From JABMRF01 sp964434235 (GTDB lineage Bacteria > Patescibacteriota > Patescibacteriia > UBA11705 > JABHMO01): a stretch of 21,432 nt of DNA. Of this stretch, positions 6,044 to 13,636 are shown in pieces. The stretch lies in assembly GCA_964434235.1 (NCBI GenBank), contig CAYSUN010000019.1, positions 1 to 21,432 on the forward strand, read 5' to 3'. How positions within the stretch are numbered: position 1 is the stretch's first letter; each line of letters begins with the position of its first letter. A program made the position numbers and the translations under genes. A model generated the notes under the pieces. The model did no database searches. It had not been told where the DNA came from and saw only the letters and a program-made list of their open reading frames with translations.

Positions 6044-7306
6044 ATGAAAATAAAAAAAATATTTGCTAGGGAAATTCTCGATTCACGTGGTAATCCAACT
6101 GTTGAAGCAACTGTTGAATTAACCAATGGAATTTTAGCCAAAGCTTCTGTTCCTTCTGGGGCTTCGACTGGAGCTCATGAAGCAGTTGAGCTTCGTGATG
6201 AAGACAAAAAACGTTATTTAGGAAAAGGTGTTTTGAAAGCGGTTGATAATGTTAATAAAAAAATCGCGCCAAAACTTCTTGGATTGGATATTCGTCGTCA
6301 GCAAGAAATAGATCAATTAATGATTAAACTTGATGGGACTCCTAATAAATCAAAACTTGGAGCTAATGCGATTTTAGCAGTTTCTTTGGCGTGTGCTCGA
6401 GCTGGTGCAATGTCAGAAAAACTTCCTTTATTTAAATATTTAAGAAAAGTTTATAAACTAAAAGAAAAAACTTGGAAATTTCCAGTTCCAACCATGAATA
6501 TAATTAATGGTGGTAAGCATGCTAATAATTCAGTGACAGTTCAAGAATTTATGGTCGTTCCAATGGCTAAAACATTGGCGAAGAGAGTTCAAATCGGAGC
6601 AGAAGTTTTTCACAATTTAGAAAAATTATTGAAAAAAGCTGGTTATCAAACTTTGGTTGGTGATGAAGGTGGTTTTGCTCCAAATCTTAAATCAAATGAA
6701 GAAGCTTTTGAATTTATTGTCAAAGCAATCAAAGAAGCTGGTTATGTACCAGGTAAAGATGCTTTTTGCGGAGCAGATTTGGCTTTATCTGAATATTATG
6801 ATGCCAAATCTGGTAATTATTCTCTAAACGATAAATCTGGCAAAGTAAAAGTTTCCCCGGATGTAGTTATAAAAACATTAGATAAGTGGTTAAAAAAATA
6901 TCCTATTATTTCTTTGGAAGATCCATTGGCCGAGGATGATTGGTTGAATTGGAGTAAAATCACTGGTTTTCTTGGTGAGCAAACGATTATTATCGGTGAT
7001 GATTTATTCGTAACGAATGTGGCAAGATTACAAAAAGGAATTGATGAGGGTGTGGCTAATGGAATTTTGATTAAATTAAATCAAATCGGAACTTTAACAG
7101 AAACTATTGAAGCTATTTATTTGGCTAAAAATAATAAGTATAAAGTTAGTGTTTCGCATCGCAGTGGAGAAACAAGCGATACTTTCATTGCTGATTTAGC
7201 TGTCGCCGTAAATGCTGATTTTATTAAAACAGGATCTCTTTCTCGAAGTGAAAGAGTTGAGAAATATAATAGATTAATGGAAATTGAATTAGAATTAAAA
7301 AAGTAA
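6044..7306 (+). CDS. eno: Enolase
   Basis: This enzyme dehydrates 2-phosphoglycerate to phosphoenolpyruvate and needs Mg2+. It has 420 residues, close to the bacterial norm of about 430. Motifs in order are ILDSRGNPTVE (11-21), VPSGASTGAHEAVELRD (36-52), INGGKHANNSVTVQEFMVVP, LVGDEGGFAPNL (Glu general-base region), ISLEDPLAEDDW and IIGDDLFVTN (metal-ligand strands), IKLNQIGT (catalytic Lys), SVSHRSGETSDTFIADLAV (catalytic-loop His) and KTGSLSRSERVEKYNRL at the end. All key residues are present. It follows the PRTase-like gene by 8 bases and has no SD; the context before ATG is TTGAATTT. The next gene is 80 bases away. Confidence 0.97.
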   Translation: MKIKKIFAREILDSRGNPTVEATVELTNGILAKASVPSGASTGAHEAVELRDEDKKRYLGKGVLKAVDNVNKKIAPKLLGLDIRRQQEIDQLMIKLDGTPNKSKLGANAILAVSLACARAGAMSEKLPLFKYLRKVYKLKEKTWKFPVPTMNIINGGKHANNSVTVQEFMVVPMAKTLAKRVQIGAEVFHNLEKLLKKAGYQTLVGDEGGFAPNLKSNEEAFEFIVKAIKEAGYVPGKDAFCGADLALSEYYDAKSGNYSLNDKSGKVKVSPDVVIKTLDKWLKKYPIISLEDPLAEDDWLNWSKITGFLGEQTIIIGDDLFVTNVARLQKGIDEGVANGILIKLNQIGTLTETIEAIYLAKNNKYKVSVSHRSGETSDTFIADLAVAVNADFIKTGSLSRSERVEKYNRLMEIELELKK

Positions 7307-7386
7307 TTACTTAATACTTTAGTTCTGTTGCTAAAAAATAACTAAGATGAAAATATTTAGTGGATTTGATTCTCAATTATAAATTT

Positions 7387-8937
7387 ATGAAAATTGGCCC
7401 AGTTGTATTATTAATTCTTGATGGTTGGGGGATTGCTCCTAAAAATCGTGGAAATGCCATAGAGCTCGCTAAAAAGCCGAACTTTGATTTTTATTGGCAT
7501 AATTATCCACACACAGAATTAAAAGCACATGGTCAATTCGTCGGAGTGCCGAAAAATCAAGTGGGTAATTCAGAAGCTGGACATGTTAATATTGGAGCAG
7601 GTCGTGTTATTACTGATGATGCAGTAGAAATTTCAGAAGACATCAAATTGGGCAGATTTAAAAAAAATTTAGCAATCAACCAAACAATTGATTTTGTTAT
7701 TGAAAATAAATCTAGACTTCATCTAATGGGTTTAATTTCTGATGGCCAAAGTCCTCATGTTGTTTTGGAGCATCTTTATTTCATGGTTGATTTAGCGTTT
7801 GCCAGAAAAATTAAAAAGATTTATTTGCATTTGTTTACTGATGGTCGGGATTCTCCACAGAGAGAGGCTATAAAAATTTTAGATAATGTAATGAAGAAAA
7901 TTGGCAATAAAGCTGAGTTGGTCAGTTTGATTGGTCGTTTTTATGCCATGGATAGAGGGAAAAACTGGGCAAGGACAAAACTAGCTTATGATTGTATAAC
8001 TGATGGCGGGGCAAATTTTTTTGAAAATTACCAATCGGCAATGTTAAATGCCTATAATCAAGATCAAACAGATGAATATTTGGAGCCATGCTTTATTGGT
8101 TCAAGTAAAAGGCATGTCGCGGAAACTAGAATTAAGGAACAAGATGCTGTGATTTTTTTTAACGCAAGATCAGATAGAGCTAGACAATTAGCCAAATGTT
8201 TCGTTCAGATAGATTTTAATAAAAAAAACAAGCAGGCTTTTCGTAGAAAAAAAGTTTATAAAAATATAAAGTTTTGCGCTTTAACAGATTTTGGTCCTGA
8301 TTTAGATAATATTTTAACTGCTTATCCATCGCCAGAATTGGATGCAACTTTGCCATATATATTAGAAGATAAAAAGCAAGTATATATCGCTGAAACGGAA
8401 AAATATGCCCATATAACTTACTTTATTAATGGAGGTTATGATGAGCCGGTCGATGGAGAGAAAAGAATCAAAATTGATTCACCAATTGTGGCCAGTTATG
8501 CTGATAAACCTGAGATGAGTGTTTATAAAATTACAGAGCAATTGGAAATTATGTTGGAAAAAAACATGTATGACTTTTATGCTGTTAATTTTGCTAATCC
8601 TGATATGGTTGGACATACGGGTGATTTATCAGCAGTAGTTTTGGCTATTGAGCACGTTGATAAATGTTTGGGTAAATTAGCCAAGTTAGTAAAAAAGAAA
8701 AATGGGACTTTGATTGTGACAGCTGACCATGGCAATGCTGAGAAGATGATAGATTTAAAAAGTGGAGAAGTTTGGGCTAGTCATACGACAAATACGGTTC
8801 CTTTTATTTTAATTAATGAAAAGATGAAAAATGTTAAATTGAGAAAAGGGCAACTTAGTGATATTGCTCCAACTATTTATGATGTATTTCAAATGAAAAA
8901 ATTACCTCAAAAATTAAATAAAAGTTTAATAAAATAA
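7387..8937 (+). CDS. gpmI: 2,3-bisphosphoglycerate-independent phosphoglycerate mutase, first tandem copy
   Basis: The Mn-dependent enzyme interconverts 3- and 2-phosphoglycerate. ATG 7387 is preferred over an in-frame GTG at 7360, because the family begins right at the strand leading into LILDGWG and the extra nine residues add nothing. It has 516 residues, as usual. Seen are LILDGWG (metal Asp), VGNSEAGH (phosphoserine), TDGRDSP, RFYAMDR, NARSDRARQL, ETEKYAH (catalytic Lys), NFANPDMVGHTG (metal residues), TADHGNAE and a late SHTT. The substrate-site loop reads SDGQSPHVVLEH instead of SDGGVHSHxxH, one residue longer and missing the second His of VHSH. It has no SD. It is followed after 6 bases by a second copy. 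Confidence 0.93.
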   Translation: MKIGPVVLLILDGWGIAPKNRGNAIELAKKPNFDFYWHNYPHTELKAHGQFVGVPKNQVGNSEAGHVNIGAGRVITDDAVEISEDIKLGRFKKNLAINQTIDFVIENKSRLHLMGLISDGQSPHVVLEHLYFMVDLAFARKIKKIYLHLFTDGRDSPQREAIKILDNVMKKIGNKAELVSLIGRFYAMDRGKNWARTKLAYDCITDGGANFFENYQSAMLNAYNQDQTDEYLEPCFIGSSKRHVAETRIKEQDAVIFFNARSDRARQLAKCFVQIDFNKKNKQAFRRKKVYKNIKFCALTDFGPDLDNILTAYPSPELDATLPYILEDKKQVYIAETEKYAHITYFINGGYDEPVDGEKRIKIDSPIVASYADKPEMSVYKITEQLEIMLEKNMYDFYAVNFANPDMVGHTGDLSAVVLAIEHVDKCLGKLAKLVKKKNGTLIVTADHGNAEKMIDLKSGEVWASHTTNTVPFILINEKMKNVKLRKGQLSDIAPTIYDVFQMKKLPQKLNKSLIK

Positions 8938-8943
8938 AAAAAT

Positions 8944-10530
8944 ATGGATAATAAAATAGCTAAACCAATTGCATTAATTATACTTGATGGTTGGGGCGTT
9001 GCACCTGCTTCAAAAGGTAACGGAATTACCTTGGCAAAAACTCCTAATTTTAATAATTTAGTGGCAAATTATCCAGCCATGACTTTATTAGCTTCTGGCG
9101 AAGCTGTGGGTTTGTCTTGGGGTGAAATGGGAAATTCTGAGGTGGGACATTTGAATTTAGGCGTTGGAAAAATATTTTATCAAAATTTACCAAGAATAAG
9201 TAAAGCAGTTGAAGATGAATCATTTTTTGAAAATCAAGCCATCATTCGTGCCATGGAACATGTAAAAAAACATAATTCCAAATTACACATTATTGGTTTG
9301 GTCAGTGAAGGTAGAGTTCATAGTACTAATTCACATTGCTATGCTTTGCTTGAAATGGCTAAACGATATAAGTTAAAAAATGTTTTTGTTCACGCTTTTT
9401 TGGATGGACGTGATACACCTTATAATAGCGGACTAGGGTTTATTAAAGAATTAGAAGAAAAGATGAAAGATTATAAGGTCGGAGAAATTGCTTCATTACA
9501 TGGACGTATGTATGCCATGGATCGAGATACTCATTGGGAAAGGGTTGAAAAAACTTACAAAGTTTTAGTTAAAGGAGAAAGTGAAGAATATTTCAAAGAA
9601 CCATTAAAAGCAATTGAAGCTTCATATAAGAAAAAAGTTTACGATGAAGAATTTGTGCCAGTTGTTATTGGCCAAGAAGGGGATTACACCGCAGTTGTTC
9701 AGGATAATGATGCGGTTATTAGTTTTAATTTTCGAGCAGATCGAGCTAGAGAATTGACTAAGGCTTTTGTTTTGGATGATTTTAATAATTTTGATCGTGG
9801 TGAAAAAATAAATAATCTCTATTTTGCAACTATGACTGAATATGAATCTGGTTTGCCGGTTGAAATTATTTTTCCGCGTGAAGAAATTACAACTTCCTTA
9901 CCAAAGGTTTTAAGTGAAAAAGGTTATAAACAATTACATATAGCAGAAACAGAAAAGTATGCTCATGTAACATTTTTCTTTAGTGGAGGCATAGAAGATG
10001 CTTATGAAGGGGAAGATAGAATTGTTATTCCTTCGCCACGCGTTGCCTCTTATGCTGAAAAACCAGAAATGTCAGCCAACCAATTAACTGATGATTTGGT
10101 AAAACAAATATTGCAAGAAAAACACGATTTTATTGTTGTGAATTATGCTAATCCTGATATGGTCGGTCATACAGGCGACATAAATCAAACAATTAAGGCG
10201 ATCGAAACAACTGATAAATGTTTAGGCCAAGTTGTAAACTTGGTATTATCCAAAGGTGGACAAGCAATAATTGTGGCTGATCATGGTAATGCTGAAGAGC
10301 TTTTAAATTTACAAACTGGAGAAATAGACAAGGAACATAGTACAAATCCTGTACCGTGTTTAATTATTGGTAAGCAGTTTGAAGGAAAAACTATAGAAGA
10401 TGTGCAGTTAGTTGGGAATGACTTAAGTTTAGTTCAACCAATCGGCCTACTGTCTGATGTTGCTCCAACAATTTTAAAAATGATGAATATTGATATTCCT
10501 GAAGACATGAGTGGAAGATCATTAATATAG
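8944..10530 (+). CDS. gpmI: 2,3-bisphosphoglycerate-independent phosphoglycerate mutase, second tandem copy
   Basis: This is a 528-residue full-length paralogue of the preceding gene. It has LIILDGWGVAP, MGNSEVGH (phosphoserine), LDGRDTP, GRMYAMDRDTHW, SFNFRADRAREL, ETEKYAHVTFFFSGG, NYANPDMVGHTG, ADHGNAEE and EHSTNPVP. The substrate loop is SEGRVHSTNSH, where Asp is replaced by Glu, Gly by Arg, and the second His of VHSH by Thr. The first copy departs in a different way. The two proteins differ along most of their length, so the duplication is old or one copy was acquired. They are almost certainly co-transcribed. Which copy carries the main glycolytic flux cannot be told from sequence. Confidence 0.93.
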   Translation: MDNKIAKPIALIILDGWGVAPASKGNGITLAKTPNFNNLVANYPAMTLLASGEAVGLSWGEMGNSEVGHLNLGVGKIFYQNLPRISKAVEDESFFENQAIIRAMEHVKKHNSKLHIIGLVSEGRVHSTNSHCYALLEMAKRYKLKNVFVHAFLDGRDTPYNSGLGFIKELEEKMKDYKVGEIASLHGRMYAMDRDTHWERVEKTYKVLVKGESEEYFKEPLKAIEASYKKKVYDEEFVPVVIGQEGDYTAVVQDNDAVISFNFRADRARELTKAFVLDDFNNFDRGEKINNLYFATMTEYESGLPVEIIFPREEITTSLPKVLSEKGYKQLHIAETEKYAHVTFFFSGGIEDAYEGEDRIVIPSPRVASYAEKPEMSANQLTDDLVKQILQEKHDFIVVNYANPDMVGHTGDINQTIKAIETTDKCLGQVVNLVLSKGGQAIIVADHGNAEELLNLQTGEIDKEHSTNPVPCLIIGKQFEGKTIEDVQLVGNDLSLVQPIGLLSDVAPTILKMMNIDIPEDMSGRSLI

Positions 10531-10569
10531 AAAAAGGAACAAGGTTTATTGCCTTGAAATTTATTTTTT

Positions 10570-11439
10570 ATGCCAGAGTTACCGGAGGTTGAAACTATCA
10601 GAAGAGGCTTGATAGCTAAAATATTAAACAAAAAAATTAAGCAAATTTGGATTGAGCCCAGTTTCGAAAATAAAATTTATCCATCAGCGGAAAAGTTTAT
10701 AAATTTTTTGGAACAAAGACTTATTAAAGCTATTGACCGAAAGGGCAAGCTTTTAATTTTTAAAATAACGGCTGATGATTTTGTTTTAATTCATCTAAAG
10801 ATGACTGGTCAATTAGTTTATCAGCCAGCCAAAGGAAAAATAATTGCAGGGGGTCATCCGATCCAGAATCAAGATAATTTGCCAAATAAATTTATTCGAG
10901 TTCAATTTGATTTTCAAAATGGTGCAAAATTGTATTTTAACGATGTACGGAAATTTGGTTATCTAAAGTTAGTTGATAAATATGAAATGGAGCAGATCAA
11001 AGCAAAGTTTGGCGTAGAACCATTGGAAAAAGAGTACACTTTTGAGTATTTTAATGAAGTCTTGAATAAAAGACCGAATCAAAAAATAAAAGCAATATTA
11101 TTAGAGCAAAAAGATATTGCTGGTCTAGGTAATATTTATGTTGATGAAACTTGTTTTGCTTCAGGTGTAAGACCACAAAGAATAATAAAAACTATAAAAA
11201 AGCAAAGTCGAAAAAAACTTTTTGAAAACTCAAAAAAGATTCTATTGAAAGCAATTAAATATCAAGGAACAACTTTTAATAATTACTTAAATAGCGAAGG
11301 CCAACTGGGTGGTTTTCAAAAGTTTTTGAAAGTTTATGGTCGAGCGGGTGACCTTTGTCTACAATGCAAAAAAACAAAATTAGAAAAAATAAAAATAGCC
11401 GGACGTACATCCAGCTATTGTCCAAAGTGTCAAAAGTAA
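10570..11439 (+). CDS. mutM: Formamidopyrimidine-DNA glycosylase (Fpg/MutM)
   Basis: This base-excision repair enzyme removes 8-oxoguanine and formamidopyrimidines and nicks the abasic site. It has 289 residues. PELPEVETIRRG (2-13) supplies the catalytic Pro (N-terminal after Met removal) and Glu. The beta-hairpin Lys is in DRKGKLL. LKMTGQL, DVRKFG and the helix-two-turn-helix IAGLGNIYVDE follow. The C-terminal zinc finger CLQC...CPKCQ has 17 residues between the pairs, one more than the 16 usually seen, with its conserved Arg in AGRTSSYC. It follows gpmI by 39 bases on the same strand and meets the minus-strand PAP2-like gene tail-to-tail with 2 bases between stops. No SD is visible before ATG. 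Confidence 0.96.
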   Translation: MPELPEVETIRRGLIAKILNKKIKQIWIEPSFENKIYPSAEKFINFLEQRLIKAIDRKGKLLIFKITADDFVLIHLKMTGQLVYQPAKGKIIAGGHPIQNQDNLPNKFIRVQFDFQNGAKLYFNDVRKFGYLKLVDKYEMEQIKAKFGVEPLEKEYTFEYFNEVLNKRPNQKIKAILLEQKDIAGLGNIYVDETCFASGVRPQRIIKTIKKQSRKKLFENSKKILLKAIKYQGTTFNNYLNSEGQLGGFQKFLKVYGRAGDLCLQCKKTKLEKIKIAGRTSSYCPKCQK

Positions 11440-11441
11440 AA

Positions 11442-11870
11442 TTAGAAAATTAAAATATACAAAATAGTTACTATCGTACCAGTCAACACACCGAAAAATA
11501 TTTGTAAAGGTGTGTGGCCAATTCTTTCTTTGAGGTGATTGTATTTGTAGTTCTCGGTTGGTTCTAAGCCGTGAACTAGTTGATTAATTTCTTTGGCGTG
11601 TTTGCCGATTACTCGTCGAAATCCAACTGCATCACGAATAACAATTATAGCAAAAACCAAAGCTACGGCAGTGGCGGGTGTGTTCCAACCTGAGAAATAG
11701 CCAATCATTGCAAAAAGAGAAGTTACTAGCGCAGCGTGAGATGAAGGCATCCCGCCATAACTATTTAAGTCTTTCCATGTAAATTGTCCGTTCACGCCAT
11801 CAATAATTAGTTTGATGATTTGAGCGATTAAAGCTGAGATTAACGGTACAATTATAAAGTGTAAATTCAT
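11442..11870 (-). CDS. Divergent PAP2 family (DUF212) membrane phosphatase-like protein
   Basis: The 142 residues are the normal size of the DUF212 branch of the PAP2 superfamily. Three to four membrane segments are visible: about 5-22, 45-63, 66-82 and 122-141. Signature elements are GGMPSSHAA (about 39-47), RDAVGFRRVIGKHAKEIN (about 79-96) and ERIGHTPLQIFFG (about 115-127). These correspond to the PSSH and GHT phosphatase motifs. Related PAP2 enzymes dephosphorylate lipid phosphates, including undecaprenyl pyrophosphate. The gene is divergent from uppP across a 39-base gap, which fits a role in polyprenyl carrier recycling, but the substrate is inferred. It has no SD. Confidence 0.88.
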   Translation of the reverse strand: MNLHFIIVPLISALIAQIIKLIIDGVNGQFTWKDLNSYGGMPSSHAALVTSLFAMIGYFSGWNTPATAVALVFAIIVIRDAVGFRRVIGKHAKEINQLVHGLEPTENYKYNHLKERIGHTPLQIFFGVLTGTIVTILYILIF

Positions 11871-11909
11871 AGTGAACTAAATTAAATTATTAATTTTAAA
11901 TTTATATAT

Positions 11910-12740
11910 ATGCCTTTATTTCATTACTTGTATTATTTTTATTCTTTGATTTTAGGCGTTGTGCAGGGTGTTACGGAATTCATGCCAGTTTCCAGTTCTG
12001 GGCATCTTGTGATTCTTCATGATTTATTTAATTTTGATCTTAGTGATAGTATTGCTTTTGATGTGGCCTTACATTTCGGAACTTTGCTCGCTGTAATTAT
12101 ATATTTTAGAGCTGATTTGAGCAAATATATCGTAGCAGTTTTAGAAATATTTATTCCGAAAAAAATAGTTAATAAAAAAGTTTTAAGTGAAGTCGGTTTG
12201 CTAATTTATGGAACAATTCCGGCTGCCATTATCGGATTTTTATTTGAAGAGCAAATTAAATATTGGTTTCGAAATACTTGGACAGTTGTGATAACTTTAA
12301 TAGTTGTGGCCATTTTGTTTTTTATAGCTGAACGATTTGCTAAACAAGAAAAAGATTTTTCAGAAATCGGTTTTGGCAAGGCTTTATATATTGGATTAGC
12401 TCAGGCCTTGGCTCTTATCCCTGGCGTTTCCCGTAGTGGTATTACTATTGTAGCAGGAATGAGCACAAAGTTAAAACGCCACGAAGCTGCCAGGTTTTCC
12501 TTTTTATTGAGTGTGCCAGTAATACTAGGAGCAAGCATTTTTAAGTTTTTTGATATTGATTGGTTGTCAATGCCAAGATTCGAAATTTTATTATTTTTAA
12601 TTGGATTTTTAAGTTCTTTTGTTGTTGGTTATTTTGTAATTAGATTTTTAATGAATTTTTTACAAAAGCATAAACTCAATGTTTTTGCTTGGTATCGACT
12701 TTGTTTGGCGCTGGTTTTGATTGTTTGGCTTTGGTTTTGA
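11910..12740 (+). CDS. uppP: Undecaprenyl-diphosphatase (BacA/UppP)
   Basis: This polytopic membrane enzyme dephosphorylates undecaprenyl pyrophosphate to the monophosphate carrier used for peptidoglycan and other wall polymers; it is known to confer bacitracin tolerance. It has 276 residues and about eight hydrophobic segments. Motifs are GVVQGVTEFMPVSSSGHL (about 17-34, catalytic Glu and Ser run), DVALHFGTLLAV and ALIPGVSRSGITIVAGM (PGxSRSGxT motif), followed by RHEAARFSFLLSVPVILGA. All are intact. The start ATG 11910 sits in an A/T-rich context without SD; an internal start is possible but would trim the first helix. Confidence 0.96.
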   Translation: MPLFHYLYYFYSLILGVVQGVTEFMPVSSSGHLVILHDLFNFDLSDSIAFDVALHFGTLLAVIIYFRADLSKYIVAVLEIFIPKKIVNKKVLSEVGLLIYGTIPAAIIGFLFEEQIKYWFRNTWTVVITLIVVAILFFIAERFAKQEKDFSEIGFGKALYIGLAQALALIPGVSRSGITIVAGMSTKLKRHEAARFSFLLSVPVILGASIFKFFDIDWLSMPRFEILLFLIGFLSSFVVGYFVIRFLMNFLQKHKLNVFAWYRLCLALVLIVWLWF

Positions 12741-12752
12741 TTATTTGATTTT

Positions 12753-12795
12753 GGTTAAGTAATTCCATTGGCTTTAGCTCGATCAATGAGTAACC
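12753..12795 (+). repeat. Nested imperfect hairpin between uppP and the transposase
   Basis: The outer arms are GGTTA (12753-12757) and TAACC (12791-12795), and the inner arms are CATTG (12766-12770) and CAATG (12784-12788). TTTT follows the outer arm. It could be a weak uppP terminator or the subterminal left-end hairpin of the IS200-like element that begins at 12809. Confidence 0.4.
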
Positions 12796-12808
12796 TTTTA
12801 TCTATTAT

Positions 12809-13420
12809 ATGGAAAATTTCCAAAATAATGAATGGCCAGATGATCAGTGGTATTTTATAACGACTTCAACGTTTTTACATTTTCCTTATTTTCGTAATGA
12901 CAAACAAAAACAATTGGTAAAAAATAGGCTTTTTGAAATCGCAAAGAAATTTAATTTGACTATTAAGGCTTATAGTATTTCTATTAATCATTTTCATTAT
13001 TATTTAAAAATTAAAAGAGGTCAGGATTATCCAAAAATAAAAAGATTGATTAACGGAGGAATAAGCTGTTTGTATGGAAAACAGTTTGAAAAAAAGTATA
13101 AGGAAATTTGGCAAGGAACAAAAGCTTCTATTGTTTATGATGAAAAAGCGCATTGGCGTGTGATTGGGTATATAATTGGAAATTTGTTAAAACATAGGGA
13201 GTTAGGAACTTTTCATGAATTGGCAGATGATCCATTCTCAAGTTATAAAGAATTTGTGGCTGAATATGGAGTGGAAATGGCAAAGAATTTAGTTTATAGT
13301 GTGATTAATGTTCCTGAAAATGCTGAAGGAGAGGTCGAATTGAAGGTTCTTAGTGGTGTTAGGTTAGAGACGGACGTTTTACCTAGGGGGAAAGAAGCTG
13401 AAGCTTCGGACTTCGGCTAA
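12809..13420 (+). CDS. REP-associated tyrosine transposase (IS200-like, Y1/HUH family)
   Basis: This single-strand DNA transposase-like nuclease has 203 residues. WYFITTSTFLHFPYF opens the Y1 fold. SISINHFHYYLKI contains the HUH pair His61 and His63. IWQGTKASIVYDEKAHWRVIGYIIGN carries the catalytic Tyr121 in the position of the usual Y-I-x-x-N-P helix. DPFSSYKEF is a common late motif in RAYT proteins. The last residues (about 190-203) are encoded by two adjacent hairpins, and the stop codon lies in the loop of the second. The reading frame may therefore run into the element's right end. RAYTs are usually single-copy, domesticated relatives of IS200/IS605. No second copy or accessory TnpB is present here. 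Confidence 0.85.
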   Translation: MENFQNNEWPDDQWYFITTSTFLHFPYFRNDKQKQLVKNRLFEIAKKFNLTIKAYSISINHFHYYLKIKRGQDYPKIKRLINGGISCLYGKQFEKKYKEIWQGTKASIVYDEKAHWRVIGYIIGNLLKHRELGTFHELADDPFSSYKEFVAEYGVEMAKNLVYSVINVPENAEGEVELKVLSGVRLETDVLPRGKEAEASDFG

Positions 13421-13427
13421 AGCCGAA
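13394..13427 (+). repeat. Pair of adjacent hairpins at the 3' end of the transposase gene (REP-like)
   Basis: GAAGCT-GA-AGCTTC (13394-13407) and TTCGGC-TAAA-GCCGAA (13412-13427) are perfect inverted repeats separated by four bases. They are much more GC-rich than the surroundings. RAYT genes are typically flanked by such REP palindromes, and the second hairpin could also be the recognised end hairpin. No other copies were seen in the window. Confidence 0.6.
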
Positions 13428-13593
13428 TCTCTTTTAAATCAAACAGGGGAAGTTTTAGACGAAGATAGAAATTATTAAATCAGTTAAAAATTTGAATGTC
13501 CCGATAATAATAGAAAGCACATTTGAAGATGTAGATAGTTCTGCTGGTGTAGAAAAAGAATTTGATTATATTATCGATAATTTGGAAAATTAA
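13416..13593 (+). pseudogene. Decayed 3' remnant of a protein-coding gene
   Basis: Two coding-like frames abut. The first (13416-13478) reads AKAESLLNQTGEVLDED before a stop. The second, one base out of phase (13465-13593), reads EIIKSVKNLNVPIIIEST and then about 21 more residues ending YIIDNLEN before TAA. A single frameshift near 13465 would join them into one plausible C-terminus. It has no start codon or SD of its own. The hydrophobic strand VPIIIES followed by an acidic helix resembles a TIM-barrel C-terminus such as endonuclease IV, but this is only an impression. The fragment sits directly after the RAYT hairpins, as if the element had replaced or disrupted the 5' part. Confidence 0.45.
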
Positions 13594-13636
13594 AAAAACG
13601 AACATAAATTAAGTAATAATAATAAATTAATTAAAT

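Noticed and set aside
7305..7318. Palindrome AAGTAATTACTT at the end of eno as a terminator
   Set aside because: It is short, A/T-only apart from one G and one C per strand, and has no T run, so it would be too weak to call.
7360..7386. GTG start for the first gpmI
   Set aside because: The nine extra residues are outside the family's N-terminus, and ATG 7387 fits the alignment.
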